A DNA stretch of 64,000 nt from Pempheris klunzingeri. Lineage: Eukaryota; Chordata; Actinopteri; Acropomatiformes; Pempheridae. A program made the translations under genes and the position numbers. The notes beneath the pieces were generated by a model. The model had not been told where the DNA came from. It saw only the letters and a list, made by a program, of their open reading frames with translations, and ran no database searches. Positions 30,300-48,900 of this stretch are shown piece after piece. Position 1 is the first letter of the stretch, and every line of letters starts with the position of its first letter. The stretch is from NCBI RefSeq assembly GCF_042242105.1, contig NC_092035.1:1120083-1184082 (forward strand). The letters run 5' to 3'.

Positions 30300-30530
30300 T
30301 GAAATGATGGAAAAGGAATCTGGAGTAGAGGAACTGATGGACTGGACAAGTCAGAGTCCAGACTTGAATCCTATCGAACAGATCTGGGATTTATTGAATT
30401 AAAAAATAGATCGCACACTAATTTAATCCTAAACAAGTCTGTGGGAACAGCTGGGAACTATTTGGAGCTCAATAACAAAAGAGACGATGGAAAGGAGGAA
30501 TCAGGGATTTTAGGTGAAGGAGGACTATTT
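30300..30530 (+). mobile_element. Tc1/mariner transposase C-terminal relic
   Basis: Frame from 30343 reads WTSQSPDLNPIEQIWDLLN then stops. This matches the conserved WPSQSPDLNPIENLW block around the last catalytic acid of Tc1-like DDE transposases. Decayed continuation (TSLWEQLGTIW) follows. Confidence 0.75.
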
Positions 30531-31109
30531 AGTTGTTCCAGTTTGTTTGCCTGATAAATAATAACACAATGTTTAATTTGAAACAAGTTGTTGACAGATT
30601 TCTAAAATATTTGTGTTTTCTCCTTTTGATGACAGCTGGTCTGAGACAGTTGTTAAGCTCTGTATGTTTTTTAGGGTTTTCTCTTCTCATCAGTTTCCCT
30701 CCTGGTTTCAAACACACCTTTTTGTTTCCCCAGTCGCCTCCAAACTGTCTGTTTTTTTTTATTTTCCTGACATTATCTTCTTCGCTCTAAGAGATCATCA
30801 GCATTGATTAATTTCCTCCAACCTGTCAGGACGTCCCGGTCTGCTCTGCGTTCAGTCTCTGAACATTAAGCCAAACACCACGACGACGACGATGATGATG
30901 ATGATGATGATGAATCTTCTTGAGGTTTGAAATGCTAAATTGACAAATCTGTACACTGAAGAAGAAGCACAGTTACTCTGAAAATACGTGGAGCGGCGCG
31001 GCGGCGGTCGCTACAGGGCGGGACGTTTCACAGGTTGGGGTGGCGGCAGCGAGGTGCCAGTTTGACCTATTTACACGGTGGGAGGAGTAAAGCTGGTCGC
31101 TCGGCCTTG

Positions 31110-37324
<6,215 letters not shown>

Positions 37325-39239
37325 TTTACAGCCCGTCCTGACGTCAGTGGGTTTAAAATGATCCTTTTAAATCAATAACTTATACAACGTCGACTTTGTT
37401 GATCATTTTTGCACCGATAGAGCGGAAAATTGGCGTTCAATGTGAAGAAATAAACACAGCAGCGTCAGAGACGGCTCCCCACAATGCACCTGTTCATGTT
37501 GCTGCCCTCGCGATACTTCACGAGATCACGTTCATCAAAGATCGCCTACAGTCAAGATGGCTGCGTCAGTATTTTTATTTACACACACAGAATATTTCAT
37601 AGTTACTGTATTGTGCAGAAAGTGTGAGGTCTGGTGACCAGTAACAAACCTGAACCTGTATTTATTTAAGAAGAAAACACGGATGAGTGCAGTTAACAGT
37701 AAATGACGCCCAGAAAACCATCATATAAAAGAAAAGAGCACGGACGGAGGAAATGACCGTCATCTCTTACAGTACTTTATTTGAAATGATCCTCATATTT
37801 CCATTTTTAAGATCATTCACCTGAGATAATTGACCTGAACATGTGTCCCAGAAAAGGACTTTTATGAGACAGTACAAAAAGATAAATTAGGCAGACTCAT
37901 ACCACCAAGAGAGTCTCTATTTGTTTTGCTACTATATAAAAAAAGTCTGATGATCCAAACAGGACAAGCTGATGTGTAAACATCTGGAGGATCATTCAGG
38001 TCATTCATAAAAAAGAGTACCACAAAACATAAGCCACAGTATTTAAAGAGCAGGAGCCGAGTCGTGTTCTGCTGTTGCTGCTCTCGATCGCATCTGCATA
38101 AAAAGTGGCGAAATTTCCCTTCAATTCACCCAAACAAGTGACACTGTGTCACTGACTCGTACAGTCTGTTATTTGTGCGGAACAGACCGCTGATCTCTAA
38201 ATCACTAAAAGGGTTCCTTCAGTCAGTGGAAATGGGGCGTACAGCTGTACATTATTATCCAGACTAACAGTTTGTCCACACCAACAGGAACTTTAACATC
38301 ACCTGCCCCTGAGAACACGTCTCCACCGCACAGTTTGGGTGCTGTGTGTTAACAGAAGAAGGCATCAGCGTGAACTAGGGGGTAAAAAGCTGACTGAGCT
38401 ACATACGTGTTTCCACTCCAGGACTCGGGTGCTTTGTGTGGAGGCGTGACGACCCAGGAGTCCACCGAGGGATCTGATTGGTCAAGAAACACGAGCGGTG
38501 AGACGGCCGGGGTCTGAAAGCTGAAGGAGTCTAACAGCATTTACCTGAGCTAGGAGGCAAAAGGTGGGAAACTCCTCACTTCACTCCCTTCGTCCATTTC
38601 TGGTCAGTCTTTCTCTGTGTTATGATGAGAGCTCATTTCTCTACAACACTGACTAAAATAAAATATGTAAACAACAAAAAAGAGTGAAAGAAAACTGTGA
38701 TGCACGATAAATAACAATTTTGAACAGATTTAAAATAAAGACAAGGTGCCAACAGAATAATCAAAGTATGTTGTAAAAGAACAAAGTCAGAGGAGTCAGA
38801 TCGTAGAGGATCTCCTCTGAGATGATAACGTGGTGGTAAAGTGCTCTTCTGTCTTCAGAGGGATCCTGTGTGTGGTTTCTGAGGAGGCCTGAACAAAGCC
38901 TGGTCCATTAGTGAAGACCGTGGGGTTTGTCGCTCCGCTGGCAGCTGTATCAGGCAGACCTGAGCACCGAGGAGGATGAGAAGAACCTTCACCTTCATCC
39001 TGATTTACCGTCCTTCAAGCCAATGAGCGAAACTGGAACGAGAATCGAACATTTTGTTGTGATTTGACGACAGCAGGAAAAGAGCCGTGCGTTCCTGATA
39101 TGGAGTTTGAAAAGACGACAAATCAGCATCGTACAGTAAAACCAGCCTGTGATTCCCTTCAATGCTGCATTTAACAGGATGTACGTGGATTTTGGAGGAA
39201 TTTTACTACATGAAATTCCTCACAAGGAACCAGGAAAGT

Positions 39240-39443
39240 CTGACTGCTGGCATTTGGTTTGCACATTACATCTGGTACACTTGTTTCTAGTTTTATATTA
39301 CACTTTGTATTTATTTACCTGCAACATTTTGCACATTTTTATTTTGCTTATTTATTTGTTTGTATTCATGGTGGTGGACATTTTCACTTCTATACTACTA
39401 TTGTAACTCCAGAATTCCCCCCCAGGAATCAATGAAGAATTTT
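39240..39443 (+). mobile_element. LINE-like 3' tail
   Basis: Sequence ending aattcccccccaggaatcaatgaag directly before a TATC microsatellite, as seen at the 3' ends of fish L2-like elements. By pattern only. Confidence 0.4.
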
Positions 39444-39490
39444 CTATCTATCTATCTATCTATCTATCTGTCTATCTATCTATCTATCTG
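39444..39490. repeat. (TATC)n microsatellite
   Basis: About 12 TATC units with one CTG interruption, at the end of the LINE-like tail. Confidence 0.9.
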
Positions 39491-39967
39491 CATGATTTAT
39501 AGGATTTGTTTAGTTTCTAGGACCAGTGTCACCATGGCAACCTTACTTAAGTTGTCTTATTTATAGATTATGGGGAACCCTCTGATGGCTGGACTAGACC
39601 CTCTTTGTGACATGCAGCTCAAAGGTATTTCTTTGTTTTTTTCTGTATTTCAATTTGGTAAAGTGCGACACATCCTGTGCAGGCTATTGTTTTATGTTAA
39701 ACGAACATGGTCTAATGTCTCTGTGTTTGGTTTTCACGGTGGACTTGGAGAGAAGCCTTGAAAGAAACCAAGAGAGCCACTGGTGTCTGCCTGAGCTCTA
39801 TGGAAGCTGTATTCTCCCGTATTAAAAGCTGCTTGGTTATATTGGAACGTTACTCCTGAGCCAGAACAGTGCTGATGGGACATAATTAGGGTTTCACATC
39901 CTGATGACAATGAGTTTCTTTTAAATACTGCCAATAAACCACTTGTACCACAATAAACCAACTCCTC

Positions 39968-42900
39968 TTAATCATCAAGGTCTCCACCCACCTTCTCCTG
40001 GAAGGACCAGATCAAGTCCTGGTCCTGGATTTCACAGAGGAGGGAGAACAGCTGCTGGTAAATGTTCTTACTCAGTCTGCAGATGAAGAGAAATGAAAAT
40101 GTCTTAGAAAGGTGAATTATTAACGCAGCTTATTTGTCTCCATTAGCGTGTTTCTGAGGCTCAGGAAAGACTTTTACTTGACTGTCAGAGGGCCGTCGTG
40201 GAGCAGCAGAGGAATGAGACCCTGAGCAGGGACGTGGAGCTCAGTCAGGTCCAACCGTCTGACTGACCAGTATCTCAGCAGGGACGCCAGACTACTCACA
40301 ACCCTCAGCAGGACTCTGTCTGCTGGTCGGGCCGTCCGAGGGGCCACAGAAAGCTCTTCAACAGCCAGCAGACGGGCCGCTCTCCCTCCTCTTACCCACC
40401 GACACAGAAGCAGGGCCATGCCGCTGGAGAGCCTGAAAATCAAAGCAGGCGTGACGCTCAGCGCTAAGTGGAGATGGTTCGAGCCAGTGATCATACAAAC
40501 CTCAGACTGTGCAGCTGTGTTGTCCATCTGAAGAGGAGGGAGGCTCCTCTCGCAGACATCTTCCTGGGAGAGAGGATGAGATCCACGTCAGAGTCACACA
40601 TGGCGAGAACTCTGCCCACAGACCTGCAGGTTTTCCTGGGTAGCTCTCCAGTTAGCAGCAGGCTGAAAGAGTGAAGGTAGAGGACAAGACATCTAATGTA
40701 CAGTGTCTTTCATCCAGGAAAACACATCCAGTAGGAACACAAAAACCCACCTGAGCTGTGAGATATGAGGCAGACACTGGAGGAGAGTCCTCACTTCACT
40801 CTCTTCCTCTGAACATCCTGTCAGCTTCACTTGTTTCTTCTCTGGCTGCAGTTTCAGCACTTCCAGGAGGACGGAGGTCTTTCTCTCTGAGAGGTTTATG
40901 GACCAGACTGCAGGACCTGACTGGAGAACTGGCTGTAATGATGGAAGGAGCCTGAGGCCTGTTTTAGTCTCATAGTCCTTCACATGGGAGAACAGATCCA
41001 GCAGGAAACCACTCTGATATTCCTCATTAGTGTATCTGCTGTGAAGAGGGAATGTTTTATATCTGCAGACTGATGACAGCAGCTCCACTGTCTTCTCTCC
41101 TGTCTGCTGTTCTCTCTCTGCTGCTGCACAGAACAGATCCACCAACAACTTGACTCCACCTCTAAACCGCTGAGAGAAGCTGGAAGGAGAATTGAAGACT
41201 TTGTTATGACTGGACGTCAACAGGAGGAAAACAGAGCTGTGTGTTCCTGACAGAGAGTTCATCTGTTAAAAGGCAGCAGAAACCTGCTACAGAGCTCAGT
41301 GCAGTAACATCCATCAACCTTTCTGAAGCCACCTTTTGTTTCTCTCAAACCTTTCACTGCATCTATCACAGCAAGTGGTGTCAGTGTTGTCACTGAGTAC
41401 TTTGAAGACTCCTTGAAATGGTCAATGCCCCACAGTAGGGCAGCTAAAGATCCCTTCACTCACTCCCCCACCAGTCAGGCCAAAAGCTCCTTCATCTATT
41501 CTGGTCATGTGACGTGTTTACCAGCTAAACTTCAGATCCACTTTGGTCAGTTAACACATTCTCATTCATGTATTTGTTCCATTTCTTTGTTGTTGGTTTC
41601 CACTGATTGTTCTCTCATCCTCATCAATGCACACGTGTGAATGGTGGTCAACTGTACCAAGTGGGACTTTGGGGGGGGGGCACTGGGATTTCTTTCTGTA
41701 CTTTGCCTCCTACCAGCCTTAATACACTTAGAACCTGGTGGAAGACTGATGTTAGTATCATTCTTAGTATCAGCAACACAGTCTGACCAACAAGCATTCA
41801 AAGCTACGGTTTGGTTCATTTGGCCTGTTCATGTTTACACCAGTGATCCAGCTGCATGAAATAAAACAGCTTGAAACTATAAACACACATGTAAGAACAC
41901 ACTGAAGTCATGTTTAGTTCAGTTCATGTACCTGAGCTGTGAGATATGAGGCAGACACTGGAGGAGAGTCCTCACTTCACTCTCTTCCTCTGAACATCCT
42001 GTCAGCTCCACTTCTTTCTTCTCTGGCTGCAGTTTCAGCACTTCCAGGAGGACGGAGGTCTTTCTCTTTGAGAGGTTTATGGACCAGACTGCAGGAGCTG
42101 ACTGGAGAACTGGCTGTAATGATGGAAGGAGCCTGAGGCCTGTTTTAGTCTCATAGTCCTTCACATGGGAGAACAGATCCAGCAGGAAACCACTCTGATA
42201 TTCACCATCATCATCATCATAAAACAGGTCATTAAAAGGGAATGTTTTATATCTGCAGACTGATGACAGCAGCTCCACTGTCTTCTCTCCTGTCTGCTGT
42301 TCTCTCTCTGCTGCTGCACAGAACAGATCCACCAACAACTTGACTTTATCTTCAAACCGCTGAGAGAAGCTGGAAGGAGAATTGAAGACTTTGTTATGAC
42401 TGGACGTCAACAGGAGGAAAACAGAGCTGTGTGTTCCTGACAGAGAGTTCATCTGTTAAAAGGCAGCAGAAACCTGCTACAGAGCTCATCACTGGGCTGC
42501 ATGAAATAAAACAGCTTCAGACTATAAACACTGTGATGTAACGTTCATGTGAGCTGATCAGTTGAACACGTTACTTCTAACACTGAGTTGTTCCATGTAG
42601 GAACACACTGAAGTCATGTTTAGTTCAGTTCATGTACCTGAGCTGTGAGATATGAGGCAGACACTGGAGGAGAGTCCTCACTTCACTCTCTTTCTCTGAA
42701 CATCCTGTCAGCTGCACTTCTTTCTTCTCTGGCTGCAGTTTCAGCACTTCCAGGAGGACGGAGGTCTTTCTCTCTGAGAGGTTTATGGACCAGACTGCAG
42801 GAACTGACTGGAGAACTGGCTGTAATGATGGAAGGAGTCTGAGGCCTGTTTTCGTCTCATAGTCCTTCACATGGGAGAACAGATCCAGCAGGAAACCACT

Positions 42901-45900
42901 CTGATATTCCTCATTAGTGTATCTGCTGTGAAGAGGGAATGTTTTATATCTGCAGACTGATGACAGCAGCTCCACTGTCTTCTCTCCTGTCTGCTGTTCT
43001 CTCTCTGCTGCTGCACAGAACAGATCCACCAACAACTTGACTCCACCTCTAAACCACAGAGAGAAGCTGGAAGGAGAATTGAAGACTTTGTTATGACTGG
43101 ACGTCAACAGGAGGAAAACAGAGCTGTGTGTTCCTGACAGAGAGTTCATCTGTTAAAAGGCAGCAGAAACCTGCTACAGAGCTCATCACTGGGCTGCATG
43201 AAATAAAACAGCTTCAGACTATAAACACTGTGATGTAACGTTCATGTGAGCTGATCAGTTGAACACGTTACTTCTAACACTGAGTTGTTCCATGTAGGAA
43301 CACACTGAAGTCATGTTTAGTTCAGTTCATGTACCTGAGCTGTGAGATATGAGGCAGACACTGGAGGAGAGTCCTCACTTCACTCTCTTCCTCTGAACAT
43401 CCTGTCAGCTTCACTTGTTTCTTCTCTGGCTGCAGTTTCAGCACTTCCAGGAGGACGGAGGTCTTTCTCTCTGAGAGGTTTATGAACCAGACTGCAGGAG
43501 CTGACTGGAGAACTGACTGTACTGATGGAAGGAGCCTGAGGCCTGTTTTAGTCTCATAGTCCTTCACATGGGAGAACAGATCCAGCAAGAAGCCACTCTG
43601 ATATTCCTTAAGAGGACGATTGTTGATGCTAATGTTCTTGAAAGGGAATGTTTCATATCTGCAGACTGATGACAGCAGCTCCACTGTCTTCTCTCCGGTC
43701 TGCTGTTCTCTCTCTGCTGCTGCACAGAACAGATCCACCAAGAACTTGACTTTATCTTCAAACCACTCAGAGAAGCTGGAAGGAGAATTGAAGACTTTGT
43801 TATGACTGGACGTCAACAGGAGGAAAACAGAGCTGTGTGTTCCTGACAGAGAGTTCATCTGTTAAAAGGCAGCAGAAACCTGCTACAGAGCTCAGTGCAG
43901 TAACATCCATCAACCTTTCTGAAGCCACCTTTTGTTTCTCTCAAACCTTTCACTGCATCTATCACAGCAAGTGGTGTCAGTGTTGTCACTGAGTACTTTG
44001 AAGACTCCTTGAAATGGTCAATGCCCCACAGTAGGGCAGCTAAAGATCCCTTCACTCACTCCCCCACCAGTCAGGCCAAAAGCTCCTTCATCTATTCTGG
44101 TCATGTGACGTGTTTACCAGCTAAACTTCAGATCCACTTTGGTCAGTTAACACATTCTCATTCATGTATTTGTTCCATTTCTTTGTTGTTGGTTTCCAAC
44201 CATTGTTCTCTCTTCCTCATCAATGCACACATGTGAATTTCTGTCGACGGTACCAAGTGGGACTCTGGTAGGAGGCAAAGTACAGAAAGAAATCCCAGTG
44301 CCCCCCCCATCCCAGCCTTAATACACTTAGAACCTGGTGGAAGACTGATGTTAGTATCATTCTTAGTATCAGCAACACAGTCTGACCAACAAGCATTCAA
44401 AGCTACGGTTTGGTTCATTTGGCCTGTTCATGTTTACACCAGTGATCCAGCTGCATGAAATAAAACAGCTTGAAACTATAAACACACATGTAAGAACACA
44501 CTGAAGTCATGTTTAGTTCAGTTCATGTACCTGAGCTGTGAGATATGAGGCAGACACTGGAGGAGAGTCCTCACTTCACTCTCTTTCTCTGAACATCCTG
44601 TCAGCTTCACTTGTTTCTTCTGTGGCTGCAGTTTCAGCACTTCCAGGAGGACGGAGGTCTTTCTCTCTGAGAGGTTTATGGACCAGACTGCAGGAACTGA
44701 CTGGAGAACTGGCTGTAATGATGGAAGGAGCCTGAGGCCTGTTTTCGTCTCATAGTCCTTCACATGGGAGAACAGATCCAGCAGGAAACCACTCTGATAT
44801 TCCTCATTAGTGTATCTGCTGTGAAGAGGGAATGTTTTATATCTGCAGACTGATGACAGCAGCTCCACTGTCTTCTCTCCTGTCTGCTGTTCTCTCTCTG
44901 CTGCTGCACAGAACAGATCCACCAACAACTTGACTCCACCTCTTAACCGCTGAGAGAAGCTGGAAGGAGAATTGAAGACTTTGTTATGACTGGACGTCAA
45001 CAGGAGGAAAACAGAGCTGTGTGTTCCTGACAGAGAGTTCATCTGTTAAAAGGCAGCAGAAACCTGCTACAGAGCTCATCACTGGGCTGCATGAAATAAA
45101 ACAGCTTCAGACTATAAACACTGTGATGTAACGTTCATGTGAGCTGATCAGTTGAACACGTTACTTCTAACACTGAGTTGTTCCATGTAGGAACACACTG
45201 AAGTCATGTTTAGTTCAGTTCATGTACCTGAGCTGTGAGATATGAGGCAGACACTGGAGGAGAGTCCTCACTTCACTCTCTTCCTCTGAACATCCTGTCA
45301 GCTGCACTTGTTTCTTCTGTGGCTGCAGTTTCAGCACTTCCAGGAGGACGGAGGTCTTTCTCTCTGAGAGGTCTATGGACCAGACTGCAGGACCTGACTG
45401 GAGAACTGGCTGTACTGATGGAAGGAGCCTGAGGCCTGTTTTAGTCTCATAGTCCTTCACATGGGAGAACAGATCCAGCAGGAAACCACTCTGATATTCA
45501 CCATCATAAAACAGGTAATTAAAAGGGAATGTTTCATAGCTGCAGACTGATGACAGCAGCTCCACTGTCTTCTCTCCTGTCTGCTGTTCTCTCTCTGCTG
45601 CTGCACAGAACAGATCCACCAAGAACTTGACTTTATCTTCAAACCACAGAGAGAAGCTGGAAGGAGAATTGAAGACTTTGTTATGACTGGACGTCAACAG
45701 GAGGAAAACAGAGCTGTGTGTTCCTGACAGAGAGTTCATCTGTTAAAAGGCAGCAGAAACCTGCTACAGAGCTCATGACTGGGCTGCATGAAATAAAACA
45801 GCTTCAGACTATAAACACTGTGATGTAACGTTCATGTGAGCTGATCAGTTGAACACGTTACTTCTAACACTGAGTTGTTCCATGTAGGAACACACTGAAG

Positions 45901-48900
45901 TCATGTTTAGTTCAGTTCATGTACCTGAGCTGTGAGATATGAGGCAGACACTGGAGGAGAGTCCTCACTTCACTCTCTTCCTCTGAACATCCTGTCAGCT
46001 TCACTTGTTTCTTCTCTGGCTGCAGTTTCAGCACTTCCAGGAGGACGGAGGTCTTTCTCTCTGAGAGGTCTATGGACCAGACTGCAGGAGCTGACTGGAG
46101 AACTGGCTGTACTGATGGAAGGAGCCTGAGGCCTGTTTTAGTCTCATAGTCCTTCACATGGGAGAACAGATCCAGCAGGAAACCACTCTGATATTCACCA
46201 TCATCATCATCATCATCATCATCATAAAACAGGTAATTAAAAGGGAATGTTTCATGGCTGCAGACTGATGACAGCAGCTCCACTGTCTTCTCTCCTGTCT
46301 GCTGTTCTCTCTCTGCTGCTGCACAGAACAGATCCACCAACAACTTGACTCCACCTCTAAACCGCAGAGAGAAGCTGGAAGGAGAATTGAAGACTTTGTT
46401 ATGACTGGACGTCAACAGGAGGAAAACAGAGCTGTGTGTTCCTGACAGAGAGTTCATCTGTTAAAAGGCAGCAGAAACCTGCTACAGAGCTCATCACTGG
46501 GCTGCATGAAATAAAACAGCTTCAGACTATAAACACTGTGATGTAACGTTCATGTGAGCTGATCAGTTGAACACGTTTCTTCTAACACTGAGTTGTTCCA
46601 TGTAGGAACACACTGAAGTCATGTTTAGTTCAGTTCATGTACCTGAGCTGTGAGATATGAGGCAGACACTGGAGGAGAGTCCTCACTTCACTCTCTTCCT
46701 CTGAACATCCTGTCAGCTTCACTTGTTTCTTCTGTGGCTGCAGTTTCAGCACTTCCAGGAGGACGGAGGTCTTTCTCTCTGAGAGGTCTATGGACCAGAC
46801 TGCAGGAGCTGACTGGAGAACTGGCTGTAATGATGGAAGGAGCCTGAGGCCTGTTTTAGTCTCATAGTCCTTCACATGGGAGAACAGATCCAGCAGGAAA
46901 CCACTCTGACATTCACCATCATCATCATCATCATCATAAAACAGGTAATTAAAAGGGAATGTTTCATGGCTGCAGACTGATGACAGCAGCTCCACTGTCT
47001 TCTCTCCTGTCTGCTGTTCTCTCTCTGCTGCTGCACAGAACAGATCCGCCAACAACTTGACTTTATCTTCAAACCGCTGAGAGAAGCTGGAAGGAGAATT
47101 GAAGACTTTGTTATGACTGGACGTCAACAGGAGGAAAACAGAGCTGTGTGTTCCTGACAGAGAGTTCATCTGTTAAAAGGCAGCAGAAACCTGCTACAGA
47201 GCTCATCACTGGGCTGCATGAAATAAAACAGCTTCAGACTATAAACACTGTGATGTAACGTTCATGTGAGCTGATCAGTTGAACACGTTACTTCTAACAC
47301 TGAGTTGTTCCATGTAGGAACACACTGAAGTCATGTTTAGTTCAGTTCATGTACCTGAGCTGTGAGATATGAGGCAGACACTGGAGGAGAGTCCTCACTT
47401 CACTCTCTTCCTCTGAACATCCTGTCAGCTCCACTTGTTTCTTCTGTGGCTGCAGTTTCAGCACTTCCAGGAGGACGGAGGTCTTTCTCTCTGAGAGGTT
47501 TATGGACCAGACTGCAGGAGCTGACTGGAGAACTGGCTGTAATGATGGAAGGAGTCTGAGGCCTGTTTTCGTCTCATAGTCCTTCACATGGGAGAACAGA
47601 TCCAGCAGGAAACCACTCTGACATTCACCATCATCATCATCATCATCATCATAAAACAGGTAATTAAAAGGGAATGTTTCATGGCTGCAGACTGATGACA
47701 GCAGCTCCACTGTCTTCTCTCCTGTCTGCTGTTCTCTCTCTGCTGCTGCACAGAACAGATCCACCAACAACTTGACTCCACCTCTTAACCGCTGAGAGAA
47801 GCTGGAAGGAGAATTGAAGACTTTGTTATGACTGGACGTCAACAGGAGGAAAACAGAGCTGTGTGTTCCTGACAGAGAGTTCATCTGTTAAAAGGCAGCA
47901 GAAACCTGCTACAGAGCTCATCACTGGGCTGCATGAAATAAAACAGCTTCAGACTATAAACACTGTGATGTAACGTTCATGTGAGCTGATCAGTTGAACA
48001 CGTTACTTCTAACACTGAGTTGTTCCATGTAGGAACACACTGAAGTCATGTTTAGTTCAGTTCATGTACCTGAGCTGTGAGATATGAGGCAGACACTGGA
48101 GGAGAGTCCTCACTTCACTCTCTTCCTCTGAACATCCTGTCAGCTGCACTTGTTTCTTCTCTGGCTGCAGTTTCAGCACTTCCAGGAGGACGGAGGTCTT
48201 TCTCTCTGAGAGGTTTATGGACCAGACTGCAGGACCTGACTGGAGAACTGGCTGTACTGATGGAAGGAGCCTGAGGCCTGTTTTAGTCTCATAGTCCTTC
48301 ACATGGGAGAACAGATCCAGCAGGAAGCCACTCTGATATTCACCATCATCATCATCATCATCATCATCATAAAGCAGGTGATTAAAAGGGAATGTTTCAT
48401 GGCTGCAGACTGATGACAGCAGCTCCACTGTCTTCTCTCCTGTCTGCTGTTCTCTCTCTGCTGCTGCACAGAACAGATCCACCAACAACTTGACTCCACC
48501 TCTAAACCGCTGAGAGAAGCTGGAAGGAGAATTGAAGACTTTGTTATGACTGGACGTCAACAGGAGGAAAACAGAGCTGTGTGTTCCTGACAGAGAGTTC
48601 ATCTGTTAAAAGGCAGCAGAAACCTGCTACAGAGCTCATCACTGGGCTGCATGAAATAAAACAGCTTCAGACTATAAACACTGTGATGTAACGTTCATGT
48701 GAGCTGATCAGTTGAACACGTTACTTCTAACACTGAGTTGTTCCATGTAGGAACACACTGAAGTCATGTTTAGTTCAGTTCATGTACCTGAGCTGTGAGA
48801 TATGAGGCAGACACTGGAGGAGAGTCCTCACTTCACTCTCTTCCTCTGAACATCCTGTCAGCTTCACTTGTTTCTTCTCTGGCTGCAGTTTCAGCACTTC

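Larger units (their letters stand above)
28189..31109. other. Convergent intergenic region, pde9a 3' UTR to clcn4 3' UTR
   Basis: Holds the pde9a 3' UTR to about 28670 and, on the other strand, the clcn4 3' UTR leftward from 31109. A minus-strand AATAAA at 30763-30758 could end clcn4. A Tc1/mariner transposase relic lies at 30300-30530. Otherwise AT-rich, with no supported gene. Confidence 0.6.
37325..39967. other. Intergenic region between clcn4 and the NLR gene
   Basis: The first 300 bases upstream of clcn4 are promoter-like: GC-richer, with a YY1-like CAAGATGGC at about 37553. The rest is AT-rich. It includes a LINE-like 3' tail with a TATC microsatellite (39240-39490). A 60-codon minus-strand reading frame at 38349-38540 has fairly balanced composition but no recognised relatives. 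Confidence 0.5.

Noticed and set aside
37555..37600. ATGGCTGCGTCA followed by GTATTT as a possible divergent first exon opposite clcn4
   Set aside because: No second exon could be recognised on the plus strand before 39968. More simply explained as a YY1-type promoter motif.
38349..38540. Minus-strand 63-codon frame with balanced composition
   Set aside because: No recognised relatives and no partner exons nearby. Could be a terminal exon or UTR, but there is no positive support.
40501..40662. Apparent frameshift in an NLR 3' exon
   Set aside because: On re-reading the complement base by base, the exon reads GASLLFRWTTQLHSL without a shift and joins in phase to the next exon.
41919..48602. 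Methionine starts (MNSLSG) in front of each NLR repeat unit, suggesting separate small genes
   Set aside because: The MNSLSG stretch lies in the intron just before the acceptor (TCCAG). Starting exons there would put a stop after the previous unit's R codon. Phase and family similarity favour spliced exons of one gene.
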